Assembly (NCBI GenBank): GCA_963565915.1 | Contig: OY751490.1 | Location: 620,001 to 684,000 of the forward strand | DNA from: Entoloma clypeatum | Taxonomy: Eukaryota > Basidiomycota > Agaricomycetes > Agaricales > Entolomataceae | Length of the DNA: 64,000 bases | Direction of reading: 5' to 3' | In this document: one piece after another, positions 1 through 11,738 of the stretch | Layout of the letters: the number at the start of each line of letters is the position of its first letter | Numbering within the stretch: the stretch's first letter is position 1 | Position numbers and translations under genes: made by a program | Notes under the pieces: generated by a model | What the model saw: the letters and a program-made list of their open reading frames with translations, nothing else | What the model was told of the DNA's origin: nothing | The model's database searches: none

Positions 1-2
1 GG

Positions 3-62
3 AGCCTCAAGGAGAGTCCGAACTGGTCCGACCCCAACAACAATGAGGAATGGGGACAGTGA
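3..62 (+). CDS. C-terminal end of gypsy ORF3 (partial)
   Basis: This is the last 19 codons and TGA stop of the small post-pol frame. It ends in a Trp-rich acidic tail (SLKESPNWSDP then NNNEEWGQ), nearly the same as the end of the frame at 58970-59341. The N-terminal part lies outside the window. Its function is unknown. Confidence 0.7.
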   Translation, partial: SLKESPNWSDPNNNEEWGQ

Positions 63-96
63 CTCTGTGAGGACACAGAGCTTGAGGAGGGGAACA

Positions 97-503
97 TGTT
101 ACGGACTCTACAGTATGAGGACCACGTCATATCTTTTACCTATCATCTGAACGTGGCGCCCTCTTACGAACTTACTATGTCTAATGTCTACTTTCGCAAC
201 CTTTGATTCCTAGTCTGACTCACTACCTTACTTCATCATCCCCTTTAGTATACTTCACTCCCACACTGACTCGCTTTCCACAGTCAGCTGACTCACTGTA
301 CATAGCCTTCCGCAGTCGCCTGACTCATGCGCACTGCCTTCCGCAGTACTGACTCATCTGCTATTGCCTATAGTCAGTACCTATATAAACCTTCTGTAGC
401 ATAGTTACAGTAGATTCCTTAGATTTAGCAATCACATTGCTCTTCACCTTTCCACTTCCTGCATACTCTGCCTGAACCTTGGAACGGTTTGTTAAGCATA
501 ACA
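97..503 (+). repeat. 3' LTR, gypsy subfamily C
   Basis: The 407-base LTR begins TGTTACGG and ends GCATAACA. It contains many copies of a CGCAGT/GACTCA-type motif, a TATA box (tatataaacc, about 381) and, about 34 bases after it, the 11-mer agatttagcaa that pairs with the primer site in full copies. It matches the 402-base LTRs of the element at 58534-63498 apart from point changes and small indels. Confidence 0.9.
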
Positions 504-3500
504 GTGACTTTGCAACGTACAAAGAAGAGAAATCAATCTGTACTTCCCAAACTGCAGGCAAAGCAAAGATCTCTATAAAAGGAGAAGAGACCGTATTTAT
601 CACTCATACGATACCATCGCATCAAGAAAAGCCAAGAAGTCTAACAACTTGGCTTTATCTGGTTTTACACATCCTGGAGCTTTCCACTCGCCTCATGTCA
701 ATGGGTGAAATCCTTCAAGAATCTGGATTAAATGATGCTGGCTCAGCTGACAATCTTAGTTTCTTCAAAGATGGAAAGTGTGTACTCAGATGTGAACCTC
801 ATTTTCCCAGTTTGACAATATACTGGGTCAATACATACATTGAACAAATCACACAGCTAAATGCTAGAAATATCGATGTCTATAAAGCCAATTACAGCAT
901 TTGGCATCAGTGGTTTGCACACCCTGGTAAAGATGTCCTGAAAAAGGCACCTGACTCATGTGATGGATTCCCAAGGGACATCCAATTTCCCCTTAAGGAT
1001 AAGCCATGCCGTCCCTGCGCAGAAGCAAAGTTGAGGTTGAAAAGCTTCTCTCCCTCATCTTCACATGCTTTCAGACCCTTTGAGTTGCTCCATTTGGACC
1101 TCAAAGAGTTTCCAATTGCCTCCTATCACAAATTTAAATACTACATCAGCTTCTTGGATGACTATTCTGGGCATGCTTGGACGGTATTGTTGAAACTCAA
1201 ATCTGATACCTGTGATGCATTCAAAAAGTGGACAATGCTTATGAAAACCCAGTTCAATGCCCAATTTTGCTGATGGCATTTTGATGGAGGGGGAGAGTTA
1301 AAAAAGGAAACTGGGGTAGTAAAATATCTTGAGGATATTGGAATTGCCATGGAAATTTCAGCTCCTAATACACCCCAACAAAATGGTCAAGCTGAAAGGA
1401 TTAACCGCACCATTGTAGAGAGAGCACAGGTGATGTGATTTGCCACCTGCTTACCGCAATCATGGTGGGAGTTTTGCGTTTTACACACTGTGCATGTCTA
1501 CAATCACATGCCAATTAAAAGACTTTATTGGAAGACATCTTTTGAATCTCTAAAAGGGAAAAAACTGGATGTATCTAATCTCCGTGTTTTAGGCTGCGCT
1601 GCCTATGTTTATATTCCTGAAGAATGCTGTGTGAATAAATTAAATCCACATGTGGAGCTTATGACCTTTATGGGTTTTAAATCAGGAATGAAAGCATATC
1701 AATTTATGACTGATAAAAAGAGTATCTTTATTGGTACTACCGCGGTATTCGATGAAACACTCTTTCCAAGATGTCCAGATACCAAAGTGCCACAACACAC
1801 ACCCATGGGAAATGAGCCTTCCCATGATGAGTCTCAGGATGACAGAAATCCTGATGACGATGTTGATCACCACTTCGGAGATGGAGATGTTCATTATCAT
1901 TCCCGCCAGCGTAATCAGCCGAGCGGAGATGAATCCTCCGATCCCCCTTCTGCTCCAAATGGAAACCAGCGTGATGGCACTGATGTACCACCTTCAAATC
2001 AGGATGACCCTGAGATCCAGAACCAGCTGGCGAATCCTCTGCCTGCTGATGTCCCTCGACCACGAAGGAATGCTAACCCACCTCAACGGAAAGGCAACAT
2101 CTACGGGGAGCAACGGCACCCTGCGCAACAACAATGCGACATCAATCACACATGCTCTTGGCGTGAAGCCGTGAATCGAGAGAAACAGCAGCGTGAACCT
2201 TCCCAGCTCTGCACTGTTCCCCGATCACGACAGGAAGAAGTGGAACCTAGTTCCCCCTTAGCCCCACCTGATGCAGGGCCTAGTGGATCATCTGGTACTC
2301 CTCCCAATGACCCCAAAGTTCCTGATGACAAATCTTTGGAAGATACGGATGCGGAGAGCTTACTGCGCGAAATGATGAATGATGTGGAGCTAGGTCCAAA
2401 AGCATTTAATTTGTACCTAGAACTATTAGTTCGGAAATGAGGGGGAGACACGAAACAGATCACTGAGTTGAATGCGCTACTTGCATCAGCCGTTCCTCAC
2501 TCTGAATCTAATCTCTCACAGTTCCGTGATATCCAGGAGATGAAGTTTCGCGACATTGCCAGAATGCTGAAAAACCTCCAGGATGAGTGGTTGGACGCCT
2601 GCCCTAAGGAACTTGATAGCATCAAGCGGCATGATGTCTATGATCTAACACCTTTACTGACCAGACGGAAGGCCATTGGATCATGATGAGTCTTTGACAT
2701 AAAGACCGATGGCCATAAAAAGGCTCGGCTTGTTGCACAAGGGTTCTCGCAAATCAAGGGAATCAATTTTGACGAGGTATTCTCTCCCGTAGTTCAATTT
2801 GAGACAGTACGTCTCATGCTCACTACTGCTGTGCTTGAGAGTTGGGTGATTCTCGTGCTTGATGTAACTGCTGCTTTCCTTTATGGGAAACTCCAGGAAG
2901 AGTTATACATGATGCAACCCGAAGGCTTCAAAGTAAAAGGCAAAGAACTTCTTGTTTGGCGCCTACACAAGGCTATTTACAGTTTGAAGCAGGCTGGACT
3001 TGCATGGTGGCATGCCATGGAGAAATCCATGAAGAAACTAGGTTTACAAAGGGTCATATCTGACACCGGAATCTTTGTTTTCTATTCCCCGAACGGAACC
3101 ATCGTACTAGCAATAATCTATGTCAATGATGCAATGTTCATGGGACCAGACACTAAGCTTACAACTGTTAAAAGAGCCAAATTCATGGCTTTTTGGAATC
3201 TCGTGATCTAGGTGAACCCACTGAATTCTTGAGAATGTGCATCACGTGTACCAAGAATACGATCATGATTGATGAATCTCCCTATTTACAGAAAGTAGTA
3301 GAGAGATTCACAGTACTTTACATCCCCCACGTGCTCCAGAGGATTCTGCACGGATCCTCCAGGATGAGTGGTTGGATGCATGCCATAAGGAACTTGATAG
3401 CATCAAGTGGTGTGATGTCTATGATCTAACACCTTTACCGATCAGACGGAAGGCCATCAGATCACGATGGGTCTTCAACATTAAGACTGATGGCCATAAA

Positions 3501-4812
3501 AAGGCTCGGCTTGTTACAAATTGAGGGAATTGATTTCGATGAGATATTCTCTCCCGTAGTTCGATTTGAGACAGTACATCTCATGCTTGCTACCGCCGCA
3601 CTTGAGAGTTGGGTGATTCTCACACTTGATGTAACTGCTGCTTTCCTTTATGGGAAACTCCAGGAAGAGTTATACATGATGCAACCTGAAGGCTTCAAAG
3701 TAAAAGGCAAAGAACTTCTTGTTTGGCGCCTGCATAAGGCATTTTATGGTTTAAAGCAGGCTGGACTTGCATGGTGGCATGCCATAGAGAAATCCATGAA
3801 GAAACTAGGTTTCTGAAGGGTCATATCTGATGCCAGAATCTTTGTCTTCTATTTTCTGAATGGAACCATTGTACTAGCAATAATCTATGTCAATGATGCA
3901 ATGTTCATCGGACCAGACACTAAGCTTACAACCGTTAAAAGAGCCAAATTCATGGCTATTTGGGAATCTCATGATCTAGATGAACCCACTGAATTCTTGA
4001 GAATGCACATCACACATACCAATAATATGATCATGATCGATCAATGTGCCTATTTACAGAAAGTAGTAGAGAGATTCGGCATGACAAATGCAATAATCGC
4101 CAAGACTCCTCTACCTACTGGATACAAGCCAACAGCAAATGCTAACACCGCCACTGCTGCACTTCAATCACAATTTCAGCAGATCATAGGGTCTCTGCTA
4201 TATTTAATGATCAGTACATGACCTGACATTGCCTTTGCCGTAATTACATTATCACAGTTCTCAGCAAATCCTACCCAGGAACACATCGATAAAGCAAAGT
4301 ATATAATCTGCTATCTCATGGGCACTTCTGATTACTGACTGATGTATTCTGGTGATCAAAATGTGGGTTCACATGCCTACATGGATTCTGACTGGGCATC
4401 CAACAAAATTAAGTGTCGAAGCTGCACCAGCTTTTTCCTGAAGCTTGCAGGTGCTTCTGTAGGCTGGACTTATTGTCTACAAAAAACCATTGCACATTCA
4501 TCTACTGAAGCAGAGTACATGGCAATGTCCAATTGGAATCCAACTCTTCCAGGAGATTGGCTTCCTAATGAGAAATGTCCTGATCTATGCCGACAATCAT
4601 GGCTCAATCTTTATTGGGAACAACCCCTTACAGGAATGCCATACTAAACATATCAATCTGAGATATCACGTCACCCAAGAGTACATCTCTCATGGATTGA
4701 TCACTGTAGAGTACATTGAAGCACATCCAATCCTGTGGACATGCTAACTAAAAATCTTAGTCAGGAACTCTTTGAAAGATGTTGCCAACATTTAGGCTTG
4801 ACATTTTCATAA
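504..4812 (+). pseudogene. Copia A pol pseudogene (IN-RT-RNase H)
   Basis: Visible domains: a GAG-pre-integrase His/Cys segment (WHQWFAHPGKD about 903-936; CRPCAEAK about 1008), an integrase core (HLDLKEF about 1090; FDGGGEL about 1280 after a frameshift; QNGQAERINRT about 1380), RT (FDEVFSPVV, LYGKLQEELYM, SLKQAGLAWW), RNase H (DSDWASN about 4385; SSTEAEYMAM about 4500) and the C-terminal DMLTKNL segment. An early stop is TGA at 1436-1438, where CGA is expected. The RT catalytic box reads YVND rather than YVDD in both RT copies. No autonomous function is possible. Confidence 0.85.
2572..4076 (+). repeat. Tandem duplication of the copia A RT region
   Basis: The segment beginning ctccaggatgagtggttgga (about 2575) and running to the gtagtagagagattc stretch (about 3311) recurs from about 3355 to 4076 in the same orientation. 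A short unrelated stretch of about 43 bases lies at the junction. The two units differ at scattered sites, and unit 2 lacks about 18 bases around 3513, so the duplication is not recent. Both carry the YVND change. Confidence 0.8.
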
Positions 4813-4839
4813 ATCTGATGTATACACATTGAGGGGGAG

Positions 4840-5798
4840 TGTTGAACAAATTCCACTCCTATAGATATTTCATCTATAGCATCATGTGTCCAATCCCATG
4901 ATGTACAAATAATCAAGGGGGTGGTGGAACCGGAATCCCAGACCTGGGGTGGGGGGGGGAGGGTCCCACCAGGGGAAAAAAGAAAGTTGCACACCCCCAA
5001 ACTATAATATAATACCTGCAGTCCTACACAACGAGCGACTGAACCCTTTGCCCCACTCAAGCTTCGCGTCACTCCCTGCCACCCAACCGTCTTCCCCTCC
5101 TTGACCAGTCTCTGGATCGCCTCCACCACCACCATTGTCTTGCCATTCTGAGTATTGGCATGTAGGCCCACGCCACAAGGACTTTGTCGATTGCCTGCAC
5201 CTGGTTTGGGGCAAGTGACCTGGTGGTCCATGCTGACAAAGACACATGTCAGGGTGAGGTTGAGCATGAACCCACATGTGAGTGCCAGGAGCCGTGGTTG
5301 ACAGAGATGTAGACAGACCAACATCTGCCAGTCATCAGGGTGCCGCGCGGGAGGAATGAGGTCCGCAGGCTTGTGCTGGTGCAGAATGAGATGGCGGGGA
5401 TACCGGGAGGAGGAGCGGGGAACAGGAGGGTGCCACAGGAGAGGGCGAGGGCAGGGGTGGTCTGGCTCGAGGAGGGGAGAGGGCGCTAGCGATGATTTCA
5501 TATATGGTTTCTTTTGTTTTCTGTCATTTATTCTTGGAAAAACATATATGCATGAGTACAACATACCATATTAGGAAGGAGGGGGGGGGGGGTCCCTTGG
5601 GCCCAAAAGAAAAAAGTTTGACCCCCGGTATATTTTTTCTGTTCCGCCACCCCCTTGCAAATAATGTACAAATAAGTAGACTAGTATATAAGACTGTCCT
5701 TATTCTCTGTGCAATAGAACACTCTTACTGAGTAACCCCCACCTTGCAAACACCTCTCAAAGGTTAGTAGTAAGGATTCTCTCTCTATCATACATACA
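4840..5798 (+). repeat. 3' LTR of copia A, split by a hAT-like insertion
   Basis: It starts TGTTGAAC directly after the polypurine tract. The left LTR part is 4840-4913 and the right part resumes at 5666 after the inserted element and its second target copy. A TATA-like stretch (agtatataag, about 5684) is present. The right end is taken as tacataca at 5798, but the target of copia B1 begins within a few bases, so the end could be slightly different. Confidence 0.7.
4914..5657. mobile_element. hAT-like non-autonomous DNA transposon (744 bp)
   Basis: The left terminus CAAGGGGGTGGTGGAAC and the reverse complement of the right terminus CAAGGGGGTGGCGGAAC differ at one of 17 positions. The element is flanked by a perfect 8-base direct repeat caaataat at 4906-4913 and 5658-5665. 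An 8-base target duplication with short inverted ends fits the hAT superfamily. G/C runs lie just inside both ends. No transposase is encoded, so it would need one in trans. Confidence 0.88.
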
Positions 5799-5799
5799 T

Positions 5800-5847
5800 T
5801 GTTGAAACTTTTCCATCATGTAGATTAGATTAGATTAGACTACATCA
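5800..5847 (+). repeat. Truncated 5' LTR of copia B1
   Basis: These are the first 48 bases of the copia B LTR, including the GATTA tandem repeat, matching 23448 onward. The sequence then jumps into the ORF3 region of gypsy B1 with no shared bases at the join, which indicates a deletion. Confidence 0.85.
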
Positions 5848-6060
5848 GATCTGGTCGCGCATGGAGAGCGCTTCGCCGATGAGGGTGGTGATGGTGGGGT
5901 TGATATCGGAAGCATCGGTGGAGGCGGCGGTGATGTTGGACATGGCAGAAATGATGTTTGAAAGGTATAAGAAGAACGGCGTGTTGGGCGAGAAGAGTTG
6001 GAGCGGGGAACTCGATGTGACAGAAGTCGATGTGGAAAATGGTTCTCAAAGTTTGTTCTT

Positions 6061-9000
6061 TTATCGTGGACGCGATGGATTTTGCCGATGAAAATCTCGG
6101 ATCAAGTCTTGAGCGTTCTGAACATTAGTCCGAGGTTCCCATGTGTTCTCTTCTGGGCCATACCCTTCCCATTGGACAAGGTACTGGATCTTTCCACGGA
6201 ATTTCCGAGAGTCTAGGATCGTGGAGACATGGTATTCTTCTCATCCTTCGACGATGATCGGATCAGGGGCTGGCTTCTTTTTCTGAATGGCATACTTTGG
6301 GGTTTCGTATGGTGATAACAGGGTCTCGTTGAACACAGGGTGGATCATCTTCAAGGTTTTGGGAAGATCAAGACGGTATGCGCTAGCTCCTTTCTTCTCT
6401 AGAACTTTGAACGGTCCGTGTCGGAGGGCGTCAAGTTTCTTCGAGGGACGATCAGTCCTGATGTTAGTCCCTTCCAGCCACACCTTGTCTCCGTTGCGGT
6501 AATTCCAAGATGGGCTTTGTCGTGTGTCAACTGTCTTCTTCATCTGATCCTGGGCCTGTCTCAGTGCTGCGTTGGCTTCTTCTCATGCCTGTTTGAGTTT
6601 TTTCAAGAAGTCGTTTGCCGCTGGATTGGTGTCTTCCAACACAAGTTCTCCCTTCCAAGGATGCAGACCATAGTTGAGATAGAATGGTGTGTACTTTGTC
6701 GCTTGATGTTCTTTGTCATTGTACTGGAATTCTGCGATTGCGATCCATTCCGCCCAATCATCTTGTAGATGGTTGACAAAGTTTCGTAAAAACACCTCGG
6801 TTTCCTGATGCGATCGTTCGGCTTGTCCATCAGTTTGTGGATGGTATGCAGTGGACAGGTTTCTCTTGACTCCCAACATGCGGCAAAGTATCTCCATGAA
6901 CTTCGCGGTGAACTGTGGTCCTCTGTCGCTAATGATCTTCTTAGGGATCCCATGAAGCTTCCATATCTGGTCCCGATAGATCTTGGCTAATCCTTCAGCC
7001 GATAGTTCCACGGTTGTCGGGATGAGATGAAGCATCTTTGAATGTCTGTCCGTGATGACCAGAATTGCGTTCTTCCCATCAGATTCTGGTATCGGTCCCA
7101 CGATGTCAATCCCTATGTCTTCCCATGGTTGACTTGGCGCGGCGTTAGGGTGTAGAGGGGCGTGTCTCCTTTGGTGGCTGATCTTGTTATGTTGACAGGT
7201 GTCACACCCTTTCACATACTTCTTTACGTCATGTAGGATGGTGGGCCACCAGTAGGTGCGAGTGAGGAGTTCATGTGTTTGATATTGTCCTGGATGTCCT
7301 GCCACTGGTGCGTCGTGCGCTTCAAACATCAGTTCTTGGCGCAATTGTGGGTCTGGTGGAACATAGACTTGTTCTCCTGCATAGGTGATGCCATTTTCCT
7401 GCTGGTACCAGTGAGGATTCTTCTTCAGACCCTGGGCTACTTCTGTCTCCATGCGATTTGAGGCCTTGATGCGTGCGATCCATGGGTTTTCGATGGTTGT
7501 GATGTTTCTGATTTTGATGGAATCAGATGTTTCACCCCCTTCAAAGAATTGTTTCTCCGTGAACATCTCCATTTGTATCACATCTTCTGATTCCAATCGT
7601 TTCAAAAATAGCCCCTCCTTGAGCATTTGGTCGCTGTCCTGCGGCTCGAGTTCCGTCTCATACCAGGGTAAACGTGACAGGATGTCTGCTTTCGCGTTTG
7701 TCTTCCCAGGTACATGTCGCAATTCGAAGTCATAATCTTGTAACTTCATCTTTCAGCACCTCTGTCGTTTGTTTAGGTCCTGAGGACGCCGGAAATACTC
7801 CAGGTTTTTGTGATTGGTTAAGATCTCGAAACGTTCCTTGGCTTCAAGTAGATAATGTCGCCAGTCCTTCAGTGCTTCCATGACTGCCAAGAGTTCCTTG
7901 TCATATATCTCGTAATTCTGTTCGGCCGTGGACATGGTCCGCGACAAGAACGCGATAGGATGCCACTTGTCGTCTTATTTCTGTGAAAGTACCGCTCCAA
8001 TCGCATAACCCGATGCATCGGTTTCGACCCTGAACTGTCCGTCCGGTTTGGGCAATGCCAAGACTGGTGCCGTCGTGATTGCCCGTATAAGACCTTCAAA
8101 TGCTTCTTGCGCCGCTGGTCCCCACGTGAATGCTGTATTTCCCGTAAGTGTTGTGAGTGGCTTTGCGATGTTTGAGTATCCTTCAATGAAGCGTCGATAA
8201 AAATTGGCAAATCCCAGGAACCTCTGGACTTCCTTTTTTGAAGTGGGTACTCGCCAGTTCCGGATTGTGTCCACCTTTTCAGTTTCCATCTCAACACGTC
8301 CTTCTCCAACGACATATCCCAATATGGGGCATTTCGTTACTTCCCAAAGACACTTCTTCTCCTTTAGGAACAGGTCATTGTCTGACAGAATCTGCAAGAT
8401 CTCTTCGGTGTTCCGGGCGAGTTCTTCCTTGGTTTTACCAATAACCACTATGTCATCCATGTAAATCACACAGATGCGCCGACGGATCTGATCCCTGAAT
8501 AGGCTGGCCATCATCCGAGAGAACGTTCCCGGGGAGTTGCAGAGACCGAAAAACATGACCAATGGTTCAAACAATCCTCGGCTGGTCAGGAAGGCGGCTT
8601 TCCATTCGTCACCCTTCTTAATCCGCACGTTATTGTATCCCCACATGATGTCCATTTTGTTGAAGTAGACTGCGTCCTTCAATACATCCAAGAGGTCGTT
8701 GATGCGTGGGAGTGGGAATTTGTCCTTAACCGTGAATTTATTGACTGTGCGATAATCCTGTACCAATCGTTTGGAACCGTCTTTCTTGTTAATGAAGAAG
8801 CAGGGTGATGCATAAGGGGATTTGGACGGTCGGATCTTTCCGGTTGCCAGGCCTTCATCAATGAATTCGTCCAGTTCTTCTTGCTCCTTTTGGGTCATAG
8901 GATACGTGTTTCCTCCTAGCTCCTTTGGTGCGTCCGGTGTAAGTTCAATGCCGTGGTCCCATTCTCTTTTCTTTGGGATCTTGTCAAAGTTTTCTTTTTC

Positions 9001-9669
9001 AAAGAGATGGGCAAAACGTTCAATGTATGAGGGTCGTTTGGTTGTGGGAGGTGGTGTGGGAGTAACTGCTTCCAATATGGGGTCTCCGGGCTTCCATTTC
9101 TGATCCGATTTCTTGGGTGCGTCCTTGTCTCGTACTTCCACCATGCGAACCCGATGTTTGGGACCATTAAGGTTAACCCTGAAATCCGAGTGTTTGGTTT
9201 GACATGTTGATGGGCACCGGTTGAATGTTACAGCGCCGGTCGTCCAATTGATTGTGGGGTTGTGGTGCACCAACCAGTCATGTCCCAAAAGCATGTCCGT
9301 TCTCCCAATGTCCAATACCATTGCTTCCATGGTTTCCTGGTGTGTTCCTAAGTCCAGCTTGACTTCGGCAAGTTTTTCTGCTTTCTGTTGTCGGTTCGGC
9401 GATCCATCCGCATTTAGGATTGATATGGGTTTTATTCCTCGTGTGGGAAGGTTCTGTTCGCGTACTATTCTGGGATGGATACATGTGCGTTCACATCCGC
9501 TATCAACCTCGGGTCGAATGGCCTTTGGTCCTTGTCGTGTTTCGATCTGAGCCTGCAGCTTGATCTCTCGTCGTTTCGGAGGTTTATCTCCCTTGACAAT
9601 CTTAGTTGACGCAACAGCTCGCTTTGCAGGGATAACATAAGTTATATTGTCTGTAGCTGCACCAGGCAA
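6061..9669 (-). pseudogene. pol: Gypsy B1 pol (PR-RT-RNase H-IN-chromodomain), four stops
   Basis: The 1203-codon frame matches pol of gypsy B3 and is broken by stops at 7975-7977 (CAA to TAA), 7753-7755 (TGG to TGA), 6583-6585 and 6241-6243 (both CGA to TGA). Otherwise it shows an aspartic protease (DSGCERT), RT (YMDDIV), RNase H, a zinc-binding integrase N-domain, DD35E (ISDRGPQF, QTDGQAERSH), a GPF/Y-like module and a chromodomain ([18 protein letters not shown]). No frameshifts were found. The same four stops occur in gypsy B2. Confidence 0.88.
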
Positions 9670-9710
9670 GCGAGTTCGTTTAATGGATAAGGGTCGCGAC
9701 TTAGCGTCGT

Positions 9711-10913
9711 TTAATCGGACCCTTCGGGAAAATCCTTCTCATCGGTCTCTATGGTGATGGTTTCATCATCATCGGTATCTCCATCAGACACCTTCCTAAT
9801 CTTTCCAGAGTTCTTCTTCGGCTTGCGGCAGCTGCGCGCGATATGTCCTTCTTGGTCGCAGTTGAAACACTTACGACCATCTTTCTTCTTTGGGGCTTCG
9901 CAGTCTTTGGCAAGGTGACCAAAGCGCTGACAGTTGTAGCAACGGGCTACTCCTGCTTTGTCGATCTCCATGGCTTTGCCTTGACCACCATAAGTGGTGC
10001 CCGATCCGGTGCGTGTGTCGCCACCCCCTCGGATGACTAATGCATGTCCCTCCATCTGTCGTCCCTTGTTTCGGATCTCCTTTGCGTAATCAGTGCACGT
10101 CCTGCCATCGCTAGCCACTTGTTCAGAAATTCTGCGGTTGACGTTCTTTTCCAGGATGTATTTCCCAGTTTCTTCGCCAAGGTTTGACAGCTTCAAGAGC
10201 TCTTCGAATTCGTCCAAGAATTCGTCGATGGTGCATTTCTCCTGTTTCAGGACTTCGAGTCTCGCCTTGGCCGCTGCCGATTTGTTGGCAATAGAGAATC
10301 GCGTAGCGATGTCGTCTGAGAACCCTAACCAGGTGATGTTCTCGCCATCAGTGGCAAGGTCGTCTAACTTGTTGCTGGCCCAGTGTTTACCGGACCCTTC
10401 CATCATGCGGGATAACACCGCAAGAATTTTCTGATCGTCGGACAGGCCCTTCTGGAACCTGATGTATAATTTGGTGGCTTTCCACCACTCGTCGAAGGTG
10501 TGTCTGTCTTTGAACATCCCAGGATCTTTGATGATCTTGGATGTATCCATTGTTTGTACTGTCGGTGCTTCTGCCATGTCTAGAACCTGCGGAGTAGGAG
10601 AGGTGTCGGATTGTTGGGATGAAGATGGGGTTCGGGATACAGGTAGGGGTTGAAAATCAGTCCCTGTTCTAGGCGTCTGTTCGGTATCTGACTGCGCGGA
10701 ATCAAAAGTAAATTCGTCAGGGGACTCGTCGGCGGAATCGGTGGCAAAACGTTCGGGGTATTTCCTTTGTAGATCTCTAAGGAATCTCTGTTCCTGCACG
10801 TCTGTTGGTCGTGAGAAGGGGTCAAGTCTCTCGTTTCGTGCCCAACGGTTGTACTCGGTCTGTTGCTCGTCGGTGGTGAAGTGGGCGTAGATCTGCTGCT
10901 TCAAGTAAGACAT
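9711..10913 (-). CDS. gag: Gypsy B1 Gag
   Basis: This 400-codon frame starts at an ATG (MSYLKQQIYAHF) and encodes a capsid-like region (FDEWWKATKLYIRFQ), a basic Gly-rich linker and two CCHC zinc knuckles (CYNCQRFGHLAKDC and CFNCDQEGHIARSC). It ends in an acidic tail. Gag would package the element RNA into cytoplasmic particles. Pol lies downstream in another frame, overlapping the end of gag by about 30 bases if read in the -1 frame. The frame is intact although pol is dead. Confidence 0.85.
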   Translation of the reverse strand: MSYLKQQIYAHFTTDEQQTEYNRWARNERLDPFSRPTDVQEQRFLRDLQRKYPERFATDSADESPDEFTFDSAQSDTEQTPRTGTDFQPLPVSRTPSSSQQSDTSPTPQVLDMAEAPTVQTMDTSKIIKDPGMFKDRHTFDEWWKATKLYIRFQKGLSDDQKILAVLSRMMEGSGKHWASNKLDDLATDGENITWLGFSDDIATRFSIANKSAAAKARLEVLKQEKCTIDEFLDEFEELLKLSNLGEETGKYILEKNVNRRISEQVASDGRTCTDYAKEIRNKGRQMEGHALVIRGGGDTRTGSGTTYGGQGKAMEIDKAGVARCYNCQRFGHLAKDCEAPKKKDGRKCFNCDQEGHIARSCRKPKKNSGKIRKVSDGDTDDDETITIETDEKDFPEGSD

Positions 10914-11368
10914 GGTGATGTGGCTCTGGGACGTCTCGATGTGAGCGTCCTAATCAATCTTCTGATAACGGTTGTCTGGACACCGATAAACTCTCTGATC
11001 TCTGTGATCCGACCTGTCTGAGGTCCTTCTTGAACGCGAAAGCTTTTGAGTTCGTTCTGTCAGGCGTTGTAACGCGCGATCTGGTGTTGCCGAGCAAGAT
11101 GGATGCTCTCTGCTATCTCGCCGTGGGGGCGATGCTCGTCGTTGTCTAGTTCTTCGTCAAGCACCTGCTGTAGGATGCAATGGATCTCCGATTCGATGTA
11201 CTGCTGGATGAGTGTAAAATCGATACTGTCTCGAGGACTTAGCTCCTCCTGTCGGGCTTCTGGCGTGCTGAATGGGTTACTGGTGAAGTCTTCAAAGAAG
11301 CGCGACGTCTTGACTCGTCTGGTAGTTGCTCTCTTCGCTCTGGGCGAACCTAACGAGATTTAGCAACT

Positions 11369-11738
11369 TATTATGCGTAACAAACCGTTCCAAGGTTCGG
11401 GCAGAGTATGCAGGAAGATGGAAAGGCAAAGAGCAATGTGATTGCTAAATCTAAGGAATGTAGCTATGGTACATGAGGTTTATATAGTACTGACTATGAG
11501 CGGTAGCGAATGAGTCAGTAACTGCGGAAGGCAGTGCGCATGAGTAAGGCGACTGCGGAAGGCTATGCACTAATGAGTAAGCTGACTGCGGAATGAGTCA
11601 GACAGCTGCGGAAAGCGAGTCAGCACGGGAGCGAAGTATACTAAAGGAAATAAAGTATAATACGATATGTGTAAGCGGGGGCCGATGAGTAAAAGTGAAA
11701 AAGTAAGCGTATACGTCCGTAGTCGTTAGTCCGTAACA
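11369..11738 (-). repeat. 5' LTR of gypsy B1
   Basis: On the minus strand it starts TGTTACGGAC. Its inner terminus reads GCATAATA instead of the GCATAACA seen in the B2 3' LTR and in both B3 LTRs. The same terminal change, and a CpG-to-TpG change in CCCGTGCTG, are in the B2 5' LTR but not the B2 3' LTR. Confidence 0.88.

Larger units (their letters stand above)
1..503 (+). mobile_element. 3' end of a gypsy subfamily-C LTR retrotransposon
   Basis: The first 96 bases match the reverse complement of the internal 3' end of the gypsy element at 58534-63498, and 97-503 matches its LTR. The element is cut by the window edge, so its 5' LTR and body lie to the left. After the LTR the sequence passes directly into copia A coding sequence, so this element inserted into copia A. 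The 3' half of the expected 5-base target duplication would be gtgac (504-508); the other half is outside the window. Confidence 0.9.
504..5798 (+). mobile_element. Degenerate Ty1/copia element A (5' part outside window)
   Basis: In copia order it holds the GAG-pre-integrase region, integrase, reverse transcriptase (partly duplicated), RNase H, a polypurine tract (4831-4839, gagggggag) and a 3' LTR starting TGTTGAAC at 4840. Its gag and 5' LTR lie beyond the gypsy insertion at the left edge. Many stops and frameshifts make it dead. The 3' end of its LTR is uncertain because copia B1 inserted at or very near it; about 207 bases of LTR remain after removing the hAT insertion. Confidence 0.85.
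5848..11738 (-). mobile_element. Gypsy chromovirus B1, truncated at its 3' end
   Basis: The minus-strand element keeps its 5' LTR (11369-11738), primer site, ATG-less leader frame, gag and pol with chromodomain, but is cut within ORF3 and lacks a 3' LTR. It is almost identical to gypsy B2 at 15471-22037 in opposite orientation, sharing all the same nonsense changes. The surviving flank ctacc (11739-11743) joins copia B leader sequence, matching copia B2 around 51933, so it inserted in the copia B leader. Confidence 0.9.

Noticed and set aside
4761..5564. A 267-codon minus-strand frame called as a gene
   Set aside because: It runs across the boundary of the hAT-like element into copia A and starts and ends in unrelated repeats; at most a captured fragment lies inside.
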